Assembly (NCBI RefSeq): GCF_036370855.1
Contig: NC_088099.1
Coordinates: 17,265,501-17,329,500 of the forward strand
From: Dromaius novaehollandiae
Lineage: Eukaryota; Chordata; Aves; Casuariiformes; Dromaiidae
DNA length: 64,000 bases
Direction: 5' to 3'
The stretch's first letter is position 1; every line of letters begins with the position of its first letter. Shown here in pieces: positions 38,545-51,800 of this stretch. A model generated the notes under the pieces. That model searched no databases, was not told where the DNA came from, and saw only the letters and a list, made by a program, of their open reading frames with translations. The position numbers were made by a program, and so were the translations under genes.

Positions 38545-41500
38545 TTCTGCGGTCATTTACGGGATGAGAACACTGGGATAAATGTCTATAAATCTCAGTT
38601 TGGCCACTTGTTTTGCCAGGAAGATGGTCAGAACTACCGAGAATCCATCTGAAAGGTGAAGGGCTATTAACTGCATGGAAAGTTCATCACAGCTACGAGG
38701 GGCTGTGGGCGGTCTCTATCAAGGGGTTTCACCTATAGAAACAACAGGGAGATCTCCTGCATATTCAGGTCTCACGGTGCAAATCATGGTAGCATGCAAA
38801 CATGGCTTAAATGTCTCCCGCAGTCTTTGCATTAGATAGAGCAGTCTTTAGCCTGCTCTAAGTAGCGCTAGACAGCAACGCTGGCAAAGGGCCAAGCATA
38901 TACCCCAAATGCAGGTAGGGTGGAGCGAGCTCAGTTTCTTTCTTTTCCTGTGTTTTTGTAGTGTAAATGCTCTGTGCTAGTGTTGGATCATATAGCCTCA
39001 CATATCTAGCTTCTTTTCTTATAGCAACAAATGTTACTGAGCTCTGAAGAACTGCACAGCCATTAAGTCCTCGATGGTGGAACAGCATGGGTCCGAGCAG
39101 GTGTGGGTGTGTGTGCACAGCTAATTGCAAACCAGGAGTATGACTGGCACATGCAATTTAATACAGCTGAAACTTCAGAGCCTGACCTTCACAAAGGGTA
39201 CATAAAAATATCTCCCTTTATCAACCTCATTTCATGATTTCAGATGTGGCACCTCCGAGGCATTGCCCGGGGTGTGGAAGATGGCTCTACTGCAGCAGGG
39301 GCCCTGGGTGACATTGCACTTTATCAGCTGTTATCAGCCCCTTTAATTACTAACAGGTACGTTTGAAAGCATCCAAATTGTAATCACACTGAAATGTAGT
39401 TATAATGATATCTGATCTGGGAATTTATTCCAAAGCTTTCCTTTTCCATGATGGTTTTCATTTCCTGTAATTTAGAGCTGGAAGCATTTATGGAATATCA
39501 CATGGTTTTAGTTTACACGGGAAATCAGCTGCAGTTGCGGGAAGATACTGACTTAAGGTTTTTAGGTTTTGTTTTGCTGGGTTTTTTTAAGAAAGGAAGA
39601 TTGCTTCACAGGAAAACATTGCCAACTTTCGCCTCTGTTGTCCGAAGCCTGTGTTCTGTAAAGCAATCTATGATTATATAGGAACAAGCAGTTTATTTCT
39701 GCTACATGATAATCACTTGTTGTGAATGAAGCAATAAATGCCTTCCCTTTTTACAGTGAAGAGAGAAACCAAGTGCAGGGAAAGAGGCGGAGGAGGGCTG
39801 AGGGGAAGGGATGCCAGGCAGCTGCAGCAAGAAAGACTTCTGAAAGAGGAAGTATCAAGTCGAGTGCATATGAAAAGCCTGAGATGACCAAACCAGATTA
39901 AAATAGAAAAAGGCCGTTACATTTTTTACATCATAATCTGTGCCACTTTAATCCCTCATTGCATGACACCTGGGGGGGTTGGGGCATGTATGTCAGCAGT
40001 AAAACCTTGCAGTGCTGCACCACCCAGAACATACTGCAGAAGCCTCCTCCCATCCCGGAGGGAAAAGCACCCGGCAAGAGGCTGGTTTTTGCAACGCTGC
40101 CAGATGCATCTCTCTCTAGGGATGGGGTACAAGTGCTGACATTTCAGTCTGGGGAGAAAAGTGGTTTCAAGCTGCACTCCCACTAGTAATTACTCCTCGG
40201 GAAGTGCCTGAAGAGCCACTTGGGTGCACTCAGGCTGACAGCGGGAGGGCCGGGATCCCTCGGGAGCACACCACGAAGCACCAGGCAGGAGGTATCTGAG
40301 GGAAAGAAAGGCAGCAGGAAGAGGGGGTGGAAGCCAGCACACTGCAATAAAAATTTGTCTCTTCCCAAATGCAGCCCTGCCAGCTCCACGGGACTCTGGT
40401 GCCAGTGAAGGGGGAGATGGCAGGCTGAAAGAAGAAAGAGATGGACTGCTTAAGGAAATAATATCTAATGAGCCATGCTGGAAACACCGTCAGAAGTAAA
40501 GAGCTGGATTTGTAGGACTGCAAGAGCAGAGGAGTGCTGGCTGCTTTCTTTTTGCACGCAGAGGTACATTATGATTTTAAATGAATCCAGAGCAGCTGAG
40601 GCATTTTTGGACTAAAAGCCAACATCGCCATGACCATCTTAATCATCCCCTTGTAAAATGAGCAGCCATATGCGTGAAATCAAGCCATACATTTTATGGA
40701 ATATCTCTTGTTTGCTGGACAAGTACTTGGACTGAAGTTTATTTTCTCAGGACTTCAACTCCTGAAATATAAACCTTGTAACCTTTCTGTACATAAAACC
40801 AGAATTTAGAGCAGGGAGGGGGGAATCCCCCCCACTTTACACAGCGTGGCTTTGCCTCTTGCATATCTTTGCACTTGACAAAGTCTGGTGCTATAATGGA
40901 CACTGTAAACAAGGAGTTCTTTACAATTCTGCATGAACAGCCCTTGTCATGCTGGGGAAGAAGGTTTAAACAAAGGTGGCATGGCTTATAATATTTGTTA
41001 GTGAGATATCAAAATATTTATGTGCACAGTATTTCTTCACTATACTTTTCAAATGACTGAGGTTAATCAAAAGGAGCCTGTTCCTTCTCTTAAACAAAAT
41101 CTCGTCCCAAGATGCCTGTTCCTCAGTCCCCAGAAAGAAATATCATATTTCCTTGCTGGTTGTTTCTCAGCTAACTGATTCAATATTAGAGGCAATGTAA
41201 CACTGTTTTAAGATTTCTCAGGGCTGGAGAGTTCCTCTTTGACCCTACCTCTCTCGGGCTGTAGTCCTGCAACATTTTATGCATGCGTTCAGCCATCTGC
41301 AGCAAAGTGATTCCTCCAGCCTCAGCACGACTGTTCATGTGCATCATTACACACATGCATGAGTCTCTGCAGGACTGTGGCCTGATTGTACTTCATGTTG
41401 AATCATATCCTGTAATATATCATATTGTCACTGGTTTATATGGCATGAGTTCCTTAACCTACCTGAGTAAACTGTTAGAAACATGACAATGCATAAAGGC

Positions 41501-44435
41501 CAGAGAGCACCCCTTGTGTTCATCATCTTGTCTCAGATTTTTCTGCTTGCTCCACTTTCATCTTGTTTCAGTCCGGATCTTCAGTGTTTCTGGAGACTTC
41601 AGTCTCATTTTGCTCAGTATTCTCTTCTCTTACTGAGGTCCATACAGAAACACCAGGAAAAATGCCATAACCCATCCTCTCACATCCCAGTTTCTGCATT
41701 TCCACCATCTGGCCATCACTGAGACAACCCAAGAGGCCTGAACTAGAACTACGTGAGGGAAGTGTTTGGGATTCAGCACTTGGTATGTGGGCACAGGATG
41801 AAAAGGAGGAATATTTGAGTGAGACGATCTGTCTTCCGTCTGATTTTTGGTCAAGTCTGTGGATTCCCCGCTTCTCTCATTTTTCTGGCCGTCTTCTGGA
41901 GCACAAAAACCATCTCTGCTTCCAGTTTGCTGTATGAGCCCACCTCTTTGTCATCAGTCCAGCTTGGGGTTTTCTGCCCCCATGCTCTTCCCTACCTGAC
42001 TGTGAGGTGTGGTAAAAGCACATGCAGGACCAGGCCTGGCAGAAGCAGGAGTCCATGACTCTGTGAAGGAAGGTCAGCCCTGTGAATAGGGCCTTGCGGA
42101 ATATGGCAACCAAAAGGAGCCTGAGCCATCCCGTGAAAGGTACTGGAAGGGAAACGTGGCCTGAAGATAAGATGATACTACTTGTGTGGAAGAAAAGGGT
42201 GGGTTTTGGCAACAGTTATTTGGAGAAAAAATTGGTTTTGGTAGGGAAGGCATGAGTGATGGTCTACATGGAAACAGGATTGGGGTGAGCAGCCATTGAT
42301 TAAGGAAAATAGTTACTTACTTTGGAAGTGGGAAGAGGAATGGTTTTGTTATGGGGTGATAACCTGGGGAACACTGAGCAGGGTGGCTTGGAGGGTGAGG
42401 ACCTCACTGACAGCCCCTCTCCTCCCAAAGAGGCAGTTTGTCTTCTTAGAGGGGTCAGCAAAAAATCCTGTTAAAACAAGGATTTGCTTTCAGACAGTGA
42501 GCAGAAAGTTACTTGGGGAGAGGAGGCAAGAGAGAAGAGATGACCCAAAAAGTACTGTGCAACTTGTTTGGGGTTTTTTGAGAGGATGTGGGGCCTCCAA
42601 AGCAGCACTTACTGGCCTGTTGCTCTGGGGGCGGTGATGGATGGGCCTCGCAGTGCCCTGGGTGCTCCCGCACCACCTCGGCCCAGGGCAGAGCCAGGAG
42701 TTCAGAAACTCCTGCCCAGACACAAACCACAGTGATGTGGAATAACGTGGAACTGGGATGGAGATCACTATATTTTGTGCTTGATCACAATTTCAGTTTT
42801 GCTTTGGGTGAGGGAGGTTTCCTGGATGCTGCAATTGAGGAGAGGCTCACAGGGATTTTATCACAACTACTTAAAATGTGTCACAAAAGCAAAATAGCCC
42901 CCCCCCCCCCGTTCCCTCCCTCCCCTCCTCATGTGAATCGACCTCAAAACCAGAGCCAGGAGTCGAGGAAGGAATTTGGTACTCTTGCTTCTTTCTCCAA
43001 GTCCTGTCGAAGTGCCTTATCTTTAAGTAGTCTCTGTGCAAACAGTGTATGCTGGAACACGATGAATTTGTGCAGATGTATTTACCATCCTGAACTAGAT
43101 TTTAAACAAATTGACATTTTAATATGCATTTATTCCAGTCGCATTAAAAAAACCTGCTGGTATTATGCCAGAATGTGATATATAATGATGTTGTTTAGCG
43201 GCAACTGTGTCATTTGGTGTTGTTGACAGTAAAATAAATTAACATAATAAACATAATTTGCTCAAAAACAGCTAAGTAAAAACAGATGGTTAAAATATTT
43301 TGGCAGGACCCGTTAGCCCAGGTTTACATGTGTGTTTAGACATTAGTTCTGTTTGCAACATATGTTACATATTTACTTGATCCCATTTACTATGTAAATA
43401 CACACCCTTTTATACAGTTGCATAAACAGGTCCTTTAAAGAGGGAGCGCCTGGGAGGGTGGAGGTGACAGGACCTTTTTCTTGCCGTCGTGTGTCAGGGC
43501 TAGTTCTAGGCTACGTAAAGGGGAGAGGAAAGTAGCCATAGTACTGTAAGAAACAAATACGAAGGAAGGTGGAGCGTAACAACATATTTGTGTACTGACA
43601 CAATGGTTCTATTATGGGCTGCTAATAGCTACTTGTGTAACGCAACGATTTGTTGTTCGCTTCCCTAACCGCTTCAGAATGCACTTGCCCCATCGGGCTC
43701 TGCATCCTCCGTGTTAGGTAATTCTTGCTGCACAGGACTAAGCCCTGCGAGGACTAATGGGCAGACCTAGTCCCATACCTACCTCCTTCCTGTTTGTGAG
43801 AGCTAAAAGTAAAAAAAGAGAGGGAGAAAGCAAACTTTTCTTTTAAGGAAACCTAATGTTGGGATGGAACAAGCTCAGATTTAGTTCTACTTTTTAACTA
43901 TTTCTAAGCTGTGACTGAACTGACATAGGCAGGGGAATACTATCAAATTCTTGTTAATGTTTAAAGGTTAAATGTTTATCAGTCATTTTTGAGGTAGGGC
44001 AGGTGGAAGTAAGCCCTGTGCTGGAACAGAAATCAGGGGCATCATACCTGGGCATATTTTTAATACAAGATGTATATTTTATGTAAAGTATATACACACG
44101 TGTGCATACGGTTAACATATACATAAGATGTACCTTTTAAACAACAGCTCCAGAACTGAGGTGGCTGCAAACATAACATGGCTGTAAATGCCCTCTTTGG
44201 AGATCTCCTCCACAGCACCATAGATGGCTCTCAGAGCACAGCTACTTCTGTGTAGGCCAGAAGGCAAAGATGGTCTTTAGAGTCCTTTCAGAGAGAGCCC
44301 AGGCCATGAGCATAGCAGGTTGAACAAACACGGTGAGTTGTGTTAACATGTGGACTAGAGAAATTCAGTGATGACTGAAAGGGCAGTAGGAAAGGTGTGC
44401 CAGTGCCATGAGCTCTTTTCTTTAAGTCAACAGTA
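38545..44435. other. Intergenic sequence, no gene recognised
   Basis: Mixed composition. A purine-rich block lies around 39760-39850. A poly-C run (42899-42910) is followed by a pyrimidine tract. AT-rich, repeat-free sequence at 43190-43300 could be conserved non-coding DNA. Frames of up to 196 codons (42588-43178) have no recognisable motif. No RNA gene or transposon was recognised. Confidence 0.55.
42899..42910. repeat. Poly-C run with adjoining pyrimidine tract
   Basis: A run of 12 C residues followed by GTTCCCTCCCTCCCCTCCTC. The opposite strand is G-rich and has quadruplex potential. Confidence 0.9.
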
Positions 44436-44438
44436 AAT

Positions 44439-44488
44439 GGTGCACACGTCAGGTTTTAGTGCTGGTGCACACGTCAGGTTTTAGTGCA
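44439..44488. repeat. 25-bp perfect tandem duplication
   Basis: Two adjacent 25-bp copies beginning GGTGCACACGTCAGG (44439-44463 and 44464-44488). Confidence 0.93.
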
Positions 44489-44859
44489 TATGCAACCTTC
44501 AGTACTAGGTGGCCTCAAGTTCTCCTTCACCCAACTTTATTCCCTCTTTCTCAGTCACCTCACATCTGCTGAGGGGTAATGATTACTCAGCACCGCAGCA
44601 TCTGCCGGGCCATGGGGAGCTGTGCTGCGTAAAGCCCTGGGAGGGTATCATTCCCTGACATGCAGCTCATGCCAGGCCTTGGGGACACAAGTCACATCAT
44701 GTACCTCAGGAGCGTATGAGGCCATCGTTCTGCAGGAAGGACTCCAAATACCTAGAAAATGGGGGCTTCTCTCCACGCAATAATGCATGTCATCATTGTA
44801 GGAAGATGTGAAACGAGAGAATATTTTCATAAGTTTCAAATGGACTTTAAAATGTCACT

Positions 44860-45090
44860 GTCCATCTTTTTGTGTGGCTCTGCATCATATCTAATATAAA
44901 ATATTATTTGTAAAACTTCCTTTTAATTGCTGTTTAATGGCTCCCAATATATTTCAAATGGGCATCTGCAAGTTCGTTTTGACATTTATTAGAAGCCATT
45001 AGCTAACAATTTAACAGCGATTTTATGACAAATGTCTGACATCATTAAAAATGTGATGGTTGATAAATTACGTGATGTGCTTTTGAGTGT
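44860..45090. promoter_or_regulatory. Candidate conserved non-coding element
   Basis: AT-rich, repeat-free sequence dense in homeodomain-like cores (TTTAATTGCTGTTTAATGG, CATTAGCTAACAATTTAAC) and TGACAT words. This texture is typical of deeply conserved vertebrate enhancers. The call rests on sequence texture alone. Confidence 0.3.
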
Positions 45091-45399
45091 CAGGGAATTA
45101 GACTGTTTCCAAATTTGACTGGTTTTGGTGTTGTAAATTAAATTTTATCTGAGATTGATATATGTTTGTGGGCTCTCAAAGTGAGGAGTATCAGAAGTTG
45201 AAGAGTTAGTGGGGTTGTGGGTTCTGATGAGGGCAAAAGTAATCAGTCAAACTGGTGTAGGCCCTGGTGGCTTGATTTGGATGAAGAAAGATGATGTTTG
45301 GAATAACTTGTTTCTCTAGAGGAATTGCTTGATTTCTCCTACCAGTGTTTTTTCTAGTAAGCTATGTGCCCTGCATTAGTCCGATTCATTGTATTATCC

Positions 45400-45560
45400 T
45401 CTCACGCAGTATTGTTTATCTCGGCCCATCACCTCCCTGTGCCAGGTGCTGCACAAATCAGGCACCAAGCCTTGGTCCTGCCCCAGGGAGCTCACAGTAC
45501 AGGGCAGGCAGGGCAGTCCGAGACAAAAAGGAGACAGTATTAGCGCTGTAAGCAGCAAAC
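45400..45560 (+). mobile_element. Possible ancient SINE remnant
   Basis: The run CTGTGCCAGGTGCTGCACAAA, then CCTGCCCCAGGGAGCTCACAGT, then GACAAAAAGGAGACAG resembles the tail of an old amniote repeat (CTAGGTGCTGTACAAA, then CTGCCCCAAAGAGCTTACAATCT). Family assignment is uncertain; it may be MIR/CORE-related or a LINE tail. Confidence 0.4.
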
Positions 45561-45564
45561 AATG

Positions 45565-47085
45565 TTCCTTGGAAAGCTTTTTGTAGACATCATGGCAGAG
45601 ATTTTTTTTAAAGGAGGCTCCTCTGAAGCACAAAAGAATAAATGGTAGAGGAGAGTTGTGCAAACTAAAAATGGGTGATGGAGGCTGCCAAAGGATTCAA
45701 AGCTACAGGGTTCAGGCAAGTCATAAATGTGGTTACCAAAGGAAATCTCTTACTCAAGTTGAATGGAAAGCCCACATTCACATTAACATGCACAAAGCAG
45801 CAGAGCAGTATCATGAGTGTATATCAAATTTTAAAGTGATTGCCAGACCTGCAGATGTGGGCAAAGATGCTTTCACGCAGAGGGCCCCTGGCTTTAAGGA
45901 AACCAATTTGCTAAGACCACTGTGTCTGCCTAGAGAAAAACAGGACTTCTCAGTGGCAAAGATAAAAGTCAAAGGAAATGGTGCTGGGAAGGCAAGGTAG
46001 GATGCTTTGGGGATTTGTGGTGTTTGCAGTGAAAGAGCTGAAGCAGGCTTGGGCTCTGATGTAGCCATGCAGCTCTGGGCTTTCCTAGCTTCCCTCTTCT
46101 CCGAGCAAACCCATCAAGGTGGGTGCCAACAAACCTGAACTGCTCTGCCCTGGCCCACCAAGGGCTGAACACCTACCTCTGTGCCAGGTGGCCCTGAGCA
46201 TACGGTAGCCATTCCTATATGGATATCCTGACTGCGAAGTCCTCGTAAAGTGGCACAGGAACACTGAGGAATTCCCTGGAAAAAGAGCGTGGAAACAGGG
46301 GGATTACATTTCCCAAGCTGTGCTTGGCATTAATGACTTGAACTGCTGTTCCTTTGGGGACTAAACTTCATGGAGAACTTTACTTCTGTTATTCTTCATG
46401 GTATGATGGCTTGGCAGTCCTGCAAGACCGGCACAGGCAAGTGTGTGAAAGCTATCAAAAACGCAGAAGACGCAGCAGCATATGGTTTGGCATAGGTGTT
46501 TGCAGCCCACAAGGGATGCTTGGTATGTTCATGGGCAGCTTGACCATATTGAAGACCACAGCATACCTTCATGGATGCTAGTATCTGTTTGCATGGCTCT
46601 TTTCATGGTACCACCACTCAGCTGAGTATAAACAGTAGTCGAAAGCCAGTTCAGTACAAGAGAACATTTTGGGCCCCAAGGGCGTGAACTTTCAGATAAA
46701 GACATCTAAATGTGCCTCAGCCCCTATTCTAGACTGCCTGCACTGACTGGATTGCCACTGGCTATACGGGTGCTTAGACATCCGCCTTGAATGTAAAATG
46801 AGCTTAGTCTATGAGCTGACTCCTGCCTCTACTTTTCCCTTGGGCTGTAAATGAGGTGAGCAAACAACAGGGCAGCAAGCGGAGGGAGGCAGCAGCGGGG
46901 GCCAGTGGCGGGCCGCTGCCTGTGGAGGGCAGCTGGGGTGAGGGCAGGCTTGCGTCAGGGTTCAGGTAGGGCAACGGGGAGCTTCGAGCTAGCAGGGAGA
47001 AGCTGGCTGGTGACCAGGCACTTGTGAACTGAACTGCAGAGTTCATGTCAGAAACGCTATCATTCACCGAGCCCTCCGGGCTTCT
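45565..47085. other. Non-coding stretch, no gene recognised
   Basis: No exon supported. A 114-codon frame at 45656-46000 was checked for zinc-finger spacing because of its Cys and His residues, and it does not fit. Confidence 0.6.
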
Positions 47086-47089
47086 GCAG

Positions 47090-48530
47090 CAAACTGCAAT
47101 TACCCAGCGACCGTCGCGCAACGGGTCGGTCTGACGGCGTGGTGGCGAGCAAGGCAGGGCCTCTGTGGGGTGCTCCGCCGTGGTGTTTTTGTCTAAAAAA
47201 AAAAAAAAAAAAAAAATGTTGTGTGCAGCCAAAGTCAGCGGTCACGAAACTTTGCAAGCGAGGCAGGCAGGAGGAAGAGGGTGGCGGCGTGTACACTGCT
47301 CATAAATCAGCGCCAGCGTCGGCTGCACGCTTCCTGCACCGCCGCGGGCTCTCCCGCTGCCTGGGGGAGCCGCTCTGCAGCCGGGCCAGCCGCGGGGCCC
47401 ATTGGGGCCTCCCCGTGCAACGGAGCTGGTCCTCGTCCTCCATCAGCTGGTCCCTGAGCCTTGCTCAGGCACCTTATACCGGAGCACACAGTGTAACTGC
47501 GTTTAGTGCGTCTTGCACGGCCCTGAAGTCAAAAGCAGGATCCTCCGTACACTGTGCATGTTCCCAGCTCTCGTACTCAGCCACGTGGCTTTCTATAAAC
47601 TAAGGTTTTGTTAAATAAATTGCCTTTCACTGTTGCGAATGGCTCGTTCCAGGACACACAGAAAACAGAGGTAGATCCAGGGCCGAGCCCAACTTTTCTG
47701 ACAGCGAGTCCTCGGCATGGCTCGTGCCGGCTGCTAGGCTCCGCGGAGCACCTCGCCGTCCCCCACGGGCTCCTAGCGCCTCGTCCTCTCCTTGTTTGGA
47801 GGTCCTCCGCACAACGGGAGCTGTTTTGGTTGTGCTTCTCTGGCCTTTTTCTCCCTCTCGCTCTCCCCCTCCAAGTTTTCTGAGAGAGGGAGAGGTGCTG
47901 GCCAGAGCTGCACGCACCCTTCCAGGAGAGGAAATACCATTATACTGGCATCATGAATGAGCGGGATCCTAGCGCTGTATTTAAAGCAAAGCACGAGCCT
48001 TCGGTGCAGCTGGGCTCTGCTCTCAGCGGTGCTGCAGGTTTTCTCTTGTTTGCCCTACTTACTTAGCCCCTCTACACCTCCGTGTCTCCCTGTAAAAACA
48101 GGCTGTAATATTTTTCCTGCACTTTAGAAGTATCAGGGTTGTGAGAGACTTTGATATTCAAGCGGAGATGTAATTAAAAGCGTAACATAGGATGGATTAA
48201 TTATGCCCCAGCCCTCTGGTAACAGCAGCCATATGCCCTGCTCTGCAGTTTTATAAGGAAGAAATATGTGTTTGGCCCACGCGGTGTCGTCAGCCTCTGC
48301 TCGCTGTGCCGCGGTACGGGGCTGACGCCAGCGCAGGGAGCTGCGGGGAGCACCCCGGGGACAGCGGGGACGGCGAGCGCCCCACCAGACCTGGCCAGGG
48401 GCCGTCACCGCTGCTGTGAGTTGTTTAAGCACGGAGGGCCTGATGCGGCGAGTCACCGAGCACGTCTGGGGCCGATGAGCGAGCAGGGCGCTGCCGAGCT
48501 TGGCGCAGCTCGGCACCTTGCCGAGGCTGC
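47090..48530. promoter_or_regulatory. Cluster of CpG-rich peaks
   Basis: Three peaks (about 47095-47460, 47690-47810 and 48280-48500) are rich in CpG, with words such as GACCGTCGCGCAACGGG and GCCGCGGGGCCC. A 22-base poly-A run sits inside the first. Frames on both strands are long because of GC content, and none has a domain. Candidate promoter or enhancer cluster without an assigned gene. Confidence 0.5.
47195..47216. repeat. Poly-A run (22 bases)
   Basis: 22 consecutive A residues within a GC-rich peak. No retroposed gene body was recognised before it. Confidence 0.97.
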
Positions 48531-48534
48531 CTCC

Positions 48535-51495
48535 CAGGCCCTGTCAGTCTGGCTCTGGCAACAGCCTCGTGATCAAACACCCCTCTGTTTTGGAGTATGA
48601 GGCAGGGTGACTCTGGTCTGTGGCCATGCATAACCACTGTGCTGTTTCGTTCCTCTTTCCGTGTGTATTTGTATGTGTATGACCACTGCACACATGCCAA
48701 AGCGGGGTGAAGATCCCTCTATCTGCACACGCAATGCTGTTAGCTAGGAGATGAACAGTGTGCTGCTTGTATCTTTGACTCTGCGCCTGCATTTTCCCTA
48801 ATAATCCATAATCTCCGAGGCTCCTCTCAGCAGCCCGAAATTCTGAGCAGCCAAAGACACCACTTAAAAACACCAGTTTTACAAATGTCCTCTTGCTCTT
48901 CCTCAGAAGCAAGGTATGCCCCCCCCCTGCTCCCACAAAAGACTCTCTCTGTCCTCTTACAACTCTGTCCTCCTGCCATCTCCCAGCCCCGTGATCGGCT
49001 CTGCTTCTCTCTGATTTTCAGATTGTGGTGCTAGCAGCTTTCTCTCTGTGCTCAGCTCTCCCTTTCCTGCTTGTACGACTGGCGTATATTTGCCAAGCCT
49101 TTGCCCCTTGACCATTTTGTCTCTCTTTCTCAGTGCAAGAGGCACCCTGTCGCGGCTGGGCTCACCCCCCCCCCTCACACCGCAGCACGTCAAAATCCCG
49201 CGTCGTGGCTGGCTGTGACCTGTGCTACGTGGCTACACATGTGTTTGCCCCTTTAGGGCTGTCCTCCTCCTCCACCAACATCAACCTCTTCACAGCCTTC
49301 ATCGCACCCCCGGGTGCACAGCCTTTCATATAGCACCTTTTGAGCAAGCACTTTTGTACTTCGCCTGTGGGCGTGTGGCCAGCCACACACATACCTCACC
49401 CTCCGTCGTTTCTGCCAGAGGATTCGGGGTGCTGAGCTGTGGTGCTGATCCATCCTGCTCTGCTCCTCTCATCAGCGTTAGCTCCATCTCCTTGTTTCCT
49501 CTCTCTCTCTCGGCACTTCTTGTGTGCTGCCTTGCAATTAGGTGGTGAACTCTCTCATTTATTATCTTGGGTACAGAACCTACCTCGGTGGGATCCTAGC
49601 CCCAGGGGCTTCTACAGGTGACAGTAATGCTGGTAATGTAGGTAATGGTCATATGAGATCACATCTTTATGCATATATGTATGTTACACATTATCAGCTC
49701 AATAATTATTCAACCCAGTCTGTTCGGACAAACCAGAGTCTGATTTAGATCTGTAAAGATGCAACTTAGACTTCTCAGTATCCGTGGTTAATGCACTGAC
49801 AGCAACCGCTTCATAAGGCTGGGAAAGTGTTTTATGGATGGTGTTCTGGGAGCGTGTTTGGCTTTTTTGACTCAAAGGCCCAGCGCATGGCTGCGTGGTT
49901 TGTGGGGGCCTGGGCAGCATGGCCAAGGTGACCCTTCTCAGCCAATATGTTCCTTATGTTAAAAGATGAAACCAGCTGCAGATGCACCAGGCCTGTCCTA
50001 GCCTCTGGCTCGCTGGTGGCTGGTTTGGCTCCAGCTTTGTTTCTTGTTTTGAGAAGAGGGAAAAGAAACTGTTTGGCTTTGCTCTTGTAATAGCAGCTGA
50101 TCTGGATTTGATTTTATCCAAGTCCTTATGTGAATATATGGCCCAATCCGCACAGTATGTACATGATGCTATTAAAAAAAGATGAGACATTTTAAAATAC
50201 AGTTGAGCTTTAGAAAGGCCTGCTTAAATTGTAAGAAATACTGAAGTTCTGCCAATGATTTTTGTATTTGGGTGAAAATCGAAATCCCACTACAAGATTT
50301 GTTACATTATTGAGCAATTATAAATATCCCTGGTTAAATAATGAAAAGAACCAGTTTTACTGGTCTTCTGCTAGTCAGTTATCAAGAGAAAATAAAATAA
50401 AATATGCCAGTATATGAGCGCTGAGGCAGATTTCCTGTGGGAGGCAAAAAGCCCGCATGCAGATTGATAGCCGTGGTGAGTCTCTCTCTTGTAGAAACAT
50501 GACAACTTAGAGAAAAGGGAGGCGAGTGGAGCTCACTTGCAGTGTGCGTAAGAATTGGCTGAGCAGCAAAGCTCCTATTTTCTCTGGATAATTTTTTCCT
50601 AAGCGAGCAAATGCCTGCTATAGAAATGTCAAACATTTTCCAAACAAGGTTCCAGGTAGAGGCTGTTGACTTGCATATCTGAGAAATCACTTAAACTGCA
50701 AACTTCATGAGCAGATGTCAGTGTTTTGGCTCCCTTTGATATTATTAAAGATGCAGGTGGCACGTTGGCACTACTGACTCAGCTCTGGGCAGTGATGGGC
50801 ATTGCCTGGGAGACTGAGTATCTCATCACTCTTCCCGAAACTCCAGTCACGGTTAATGAGGAAAGCCAGACTAAGATGAACTATAAATCTGGAAATACAT
50901 ATTTTTAGTAATAATTAGGTGTGAAGTCCAGTTTAAAAAAGTTATAATAATATTGATGTTACTGGTGTGTATGTCATTTTTCACATGTAACAGGAAATAC
51001 ACCAGTTCTTTCATGTCAGCTTAGGCCAAACCTAGTAAACTGTGAAATTCTAGAGAAGAGAGGGATTTCAAAATTGCAGTTGTGTCTCCAGCCTCCTATT
51101 TTCTTGCTTCACAGATTTCCCCAGGTGCCTTCTCATTTTTATCAGCTTCCAGTGGCCAGTGCCTTGTCATCTAATATGTTTTTAGGGTATATAGAGTCCG
51201 AAAGATCAGTACTTAATGACGAAACATGCTGGGTCTGTGCAAGGTTGCCTTGCAGACTCTTGTCCCTATGCCTGGCCTGATCCTGCAACGTGCCCAACAC
51301 CTTCAGCTCCCCTCCCTCCAGCCAAGCCAGCACTCTCCTCCTCTGGCAGCAGCTTCCCTTTTAGCTGCCTCTCCACAATAACGGGGAAGGGAGCGAGGCA
51401 GGACTTAATGCCCCGTTCAGCATTAATTCCCATGTTGTGAGCCCAGAGCACACACCAGTGAGGGTGCTCGTTCCTGCTCCTCCTGACCCACACAG
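48535..51495. other. Non-coding stretch, no gene recognised
   Basis: Pyrimidine-rich sequence at 48900-49560 with poly-C runs near 48920 and 49167. AT-rich from 49620. No supported exon or transposon. Confidence 0.6.
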
Positions 51496-51503
51496 CTCCA
51501 GCT

Positions 51504-51529
51504 GGGGGTGGGAGGTGGGGGGGGAGGGG
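51504..51529 (+). other. G-quadruplex-forming motif
   Basis: GGGGG-T-GGG-A-GG-T-GGGGGGGG-A-GGGG: at least four G-tracts of three or more with very short loops on the + strand. Confidence 0.8.
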
Positions 51530-51800
51530 TGCAACACTTTGCAATTTCTAGACCAGTGTTTCTAATGTTGGTGCCCTTTGTTATACTTAAAACAACTCTT
51601 AGTGCCTCTAAAATAGGTGGGACTTTTCTGGTTTTTTTAAGTGTGGGCACCTCATGACCTGGGTTCAGATGCTGGCAGGGCAAGAGACACTGCAGGGGGG
51701 GCATGTGCGTGTAGGGGTGGCTGAGAAGCCTGCCTGCCCTCTGCTGCCTGCATAGGACACTACCACTTGGCCCGGCAGTGAAGAAGTCCCAGATGGAGAA

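Noticed and set aside
42588..43178. 196-codon + strand frame
   Set aside because: No motif, low-complexity proline run from the poly-C tract, no splice or promoter context.
45656..46000. Possible zinc-finger fossil (Cys and His rich)
   Set aside because: Cys and His spacing does not fit C2H2 or another zinc-binding pattern.
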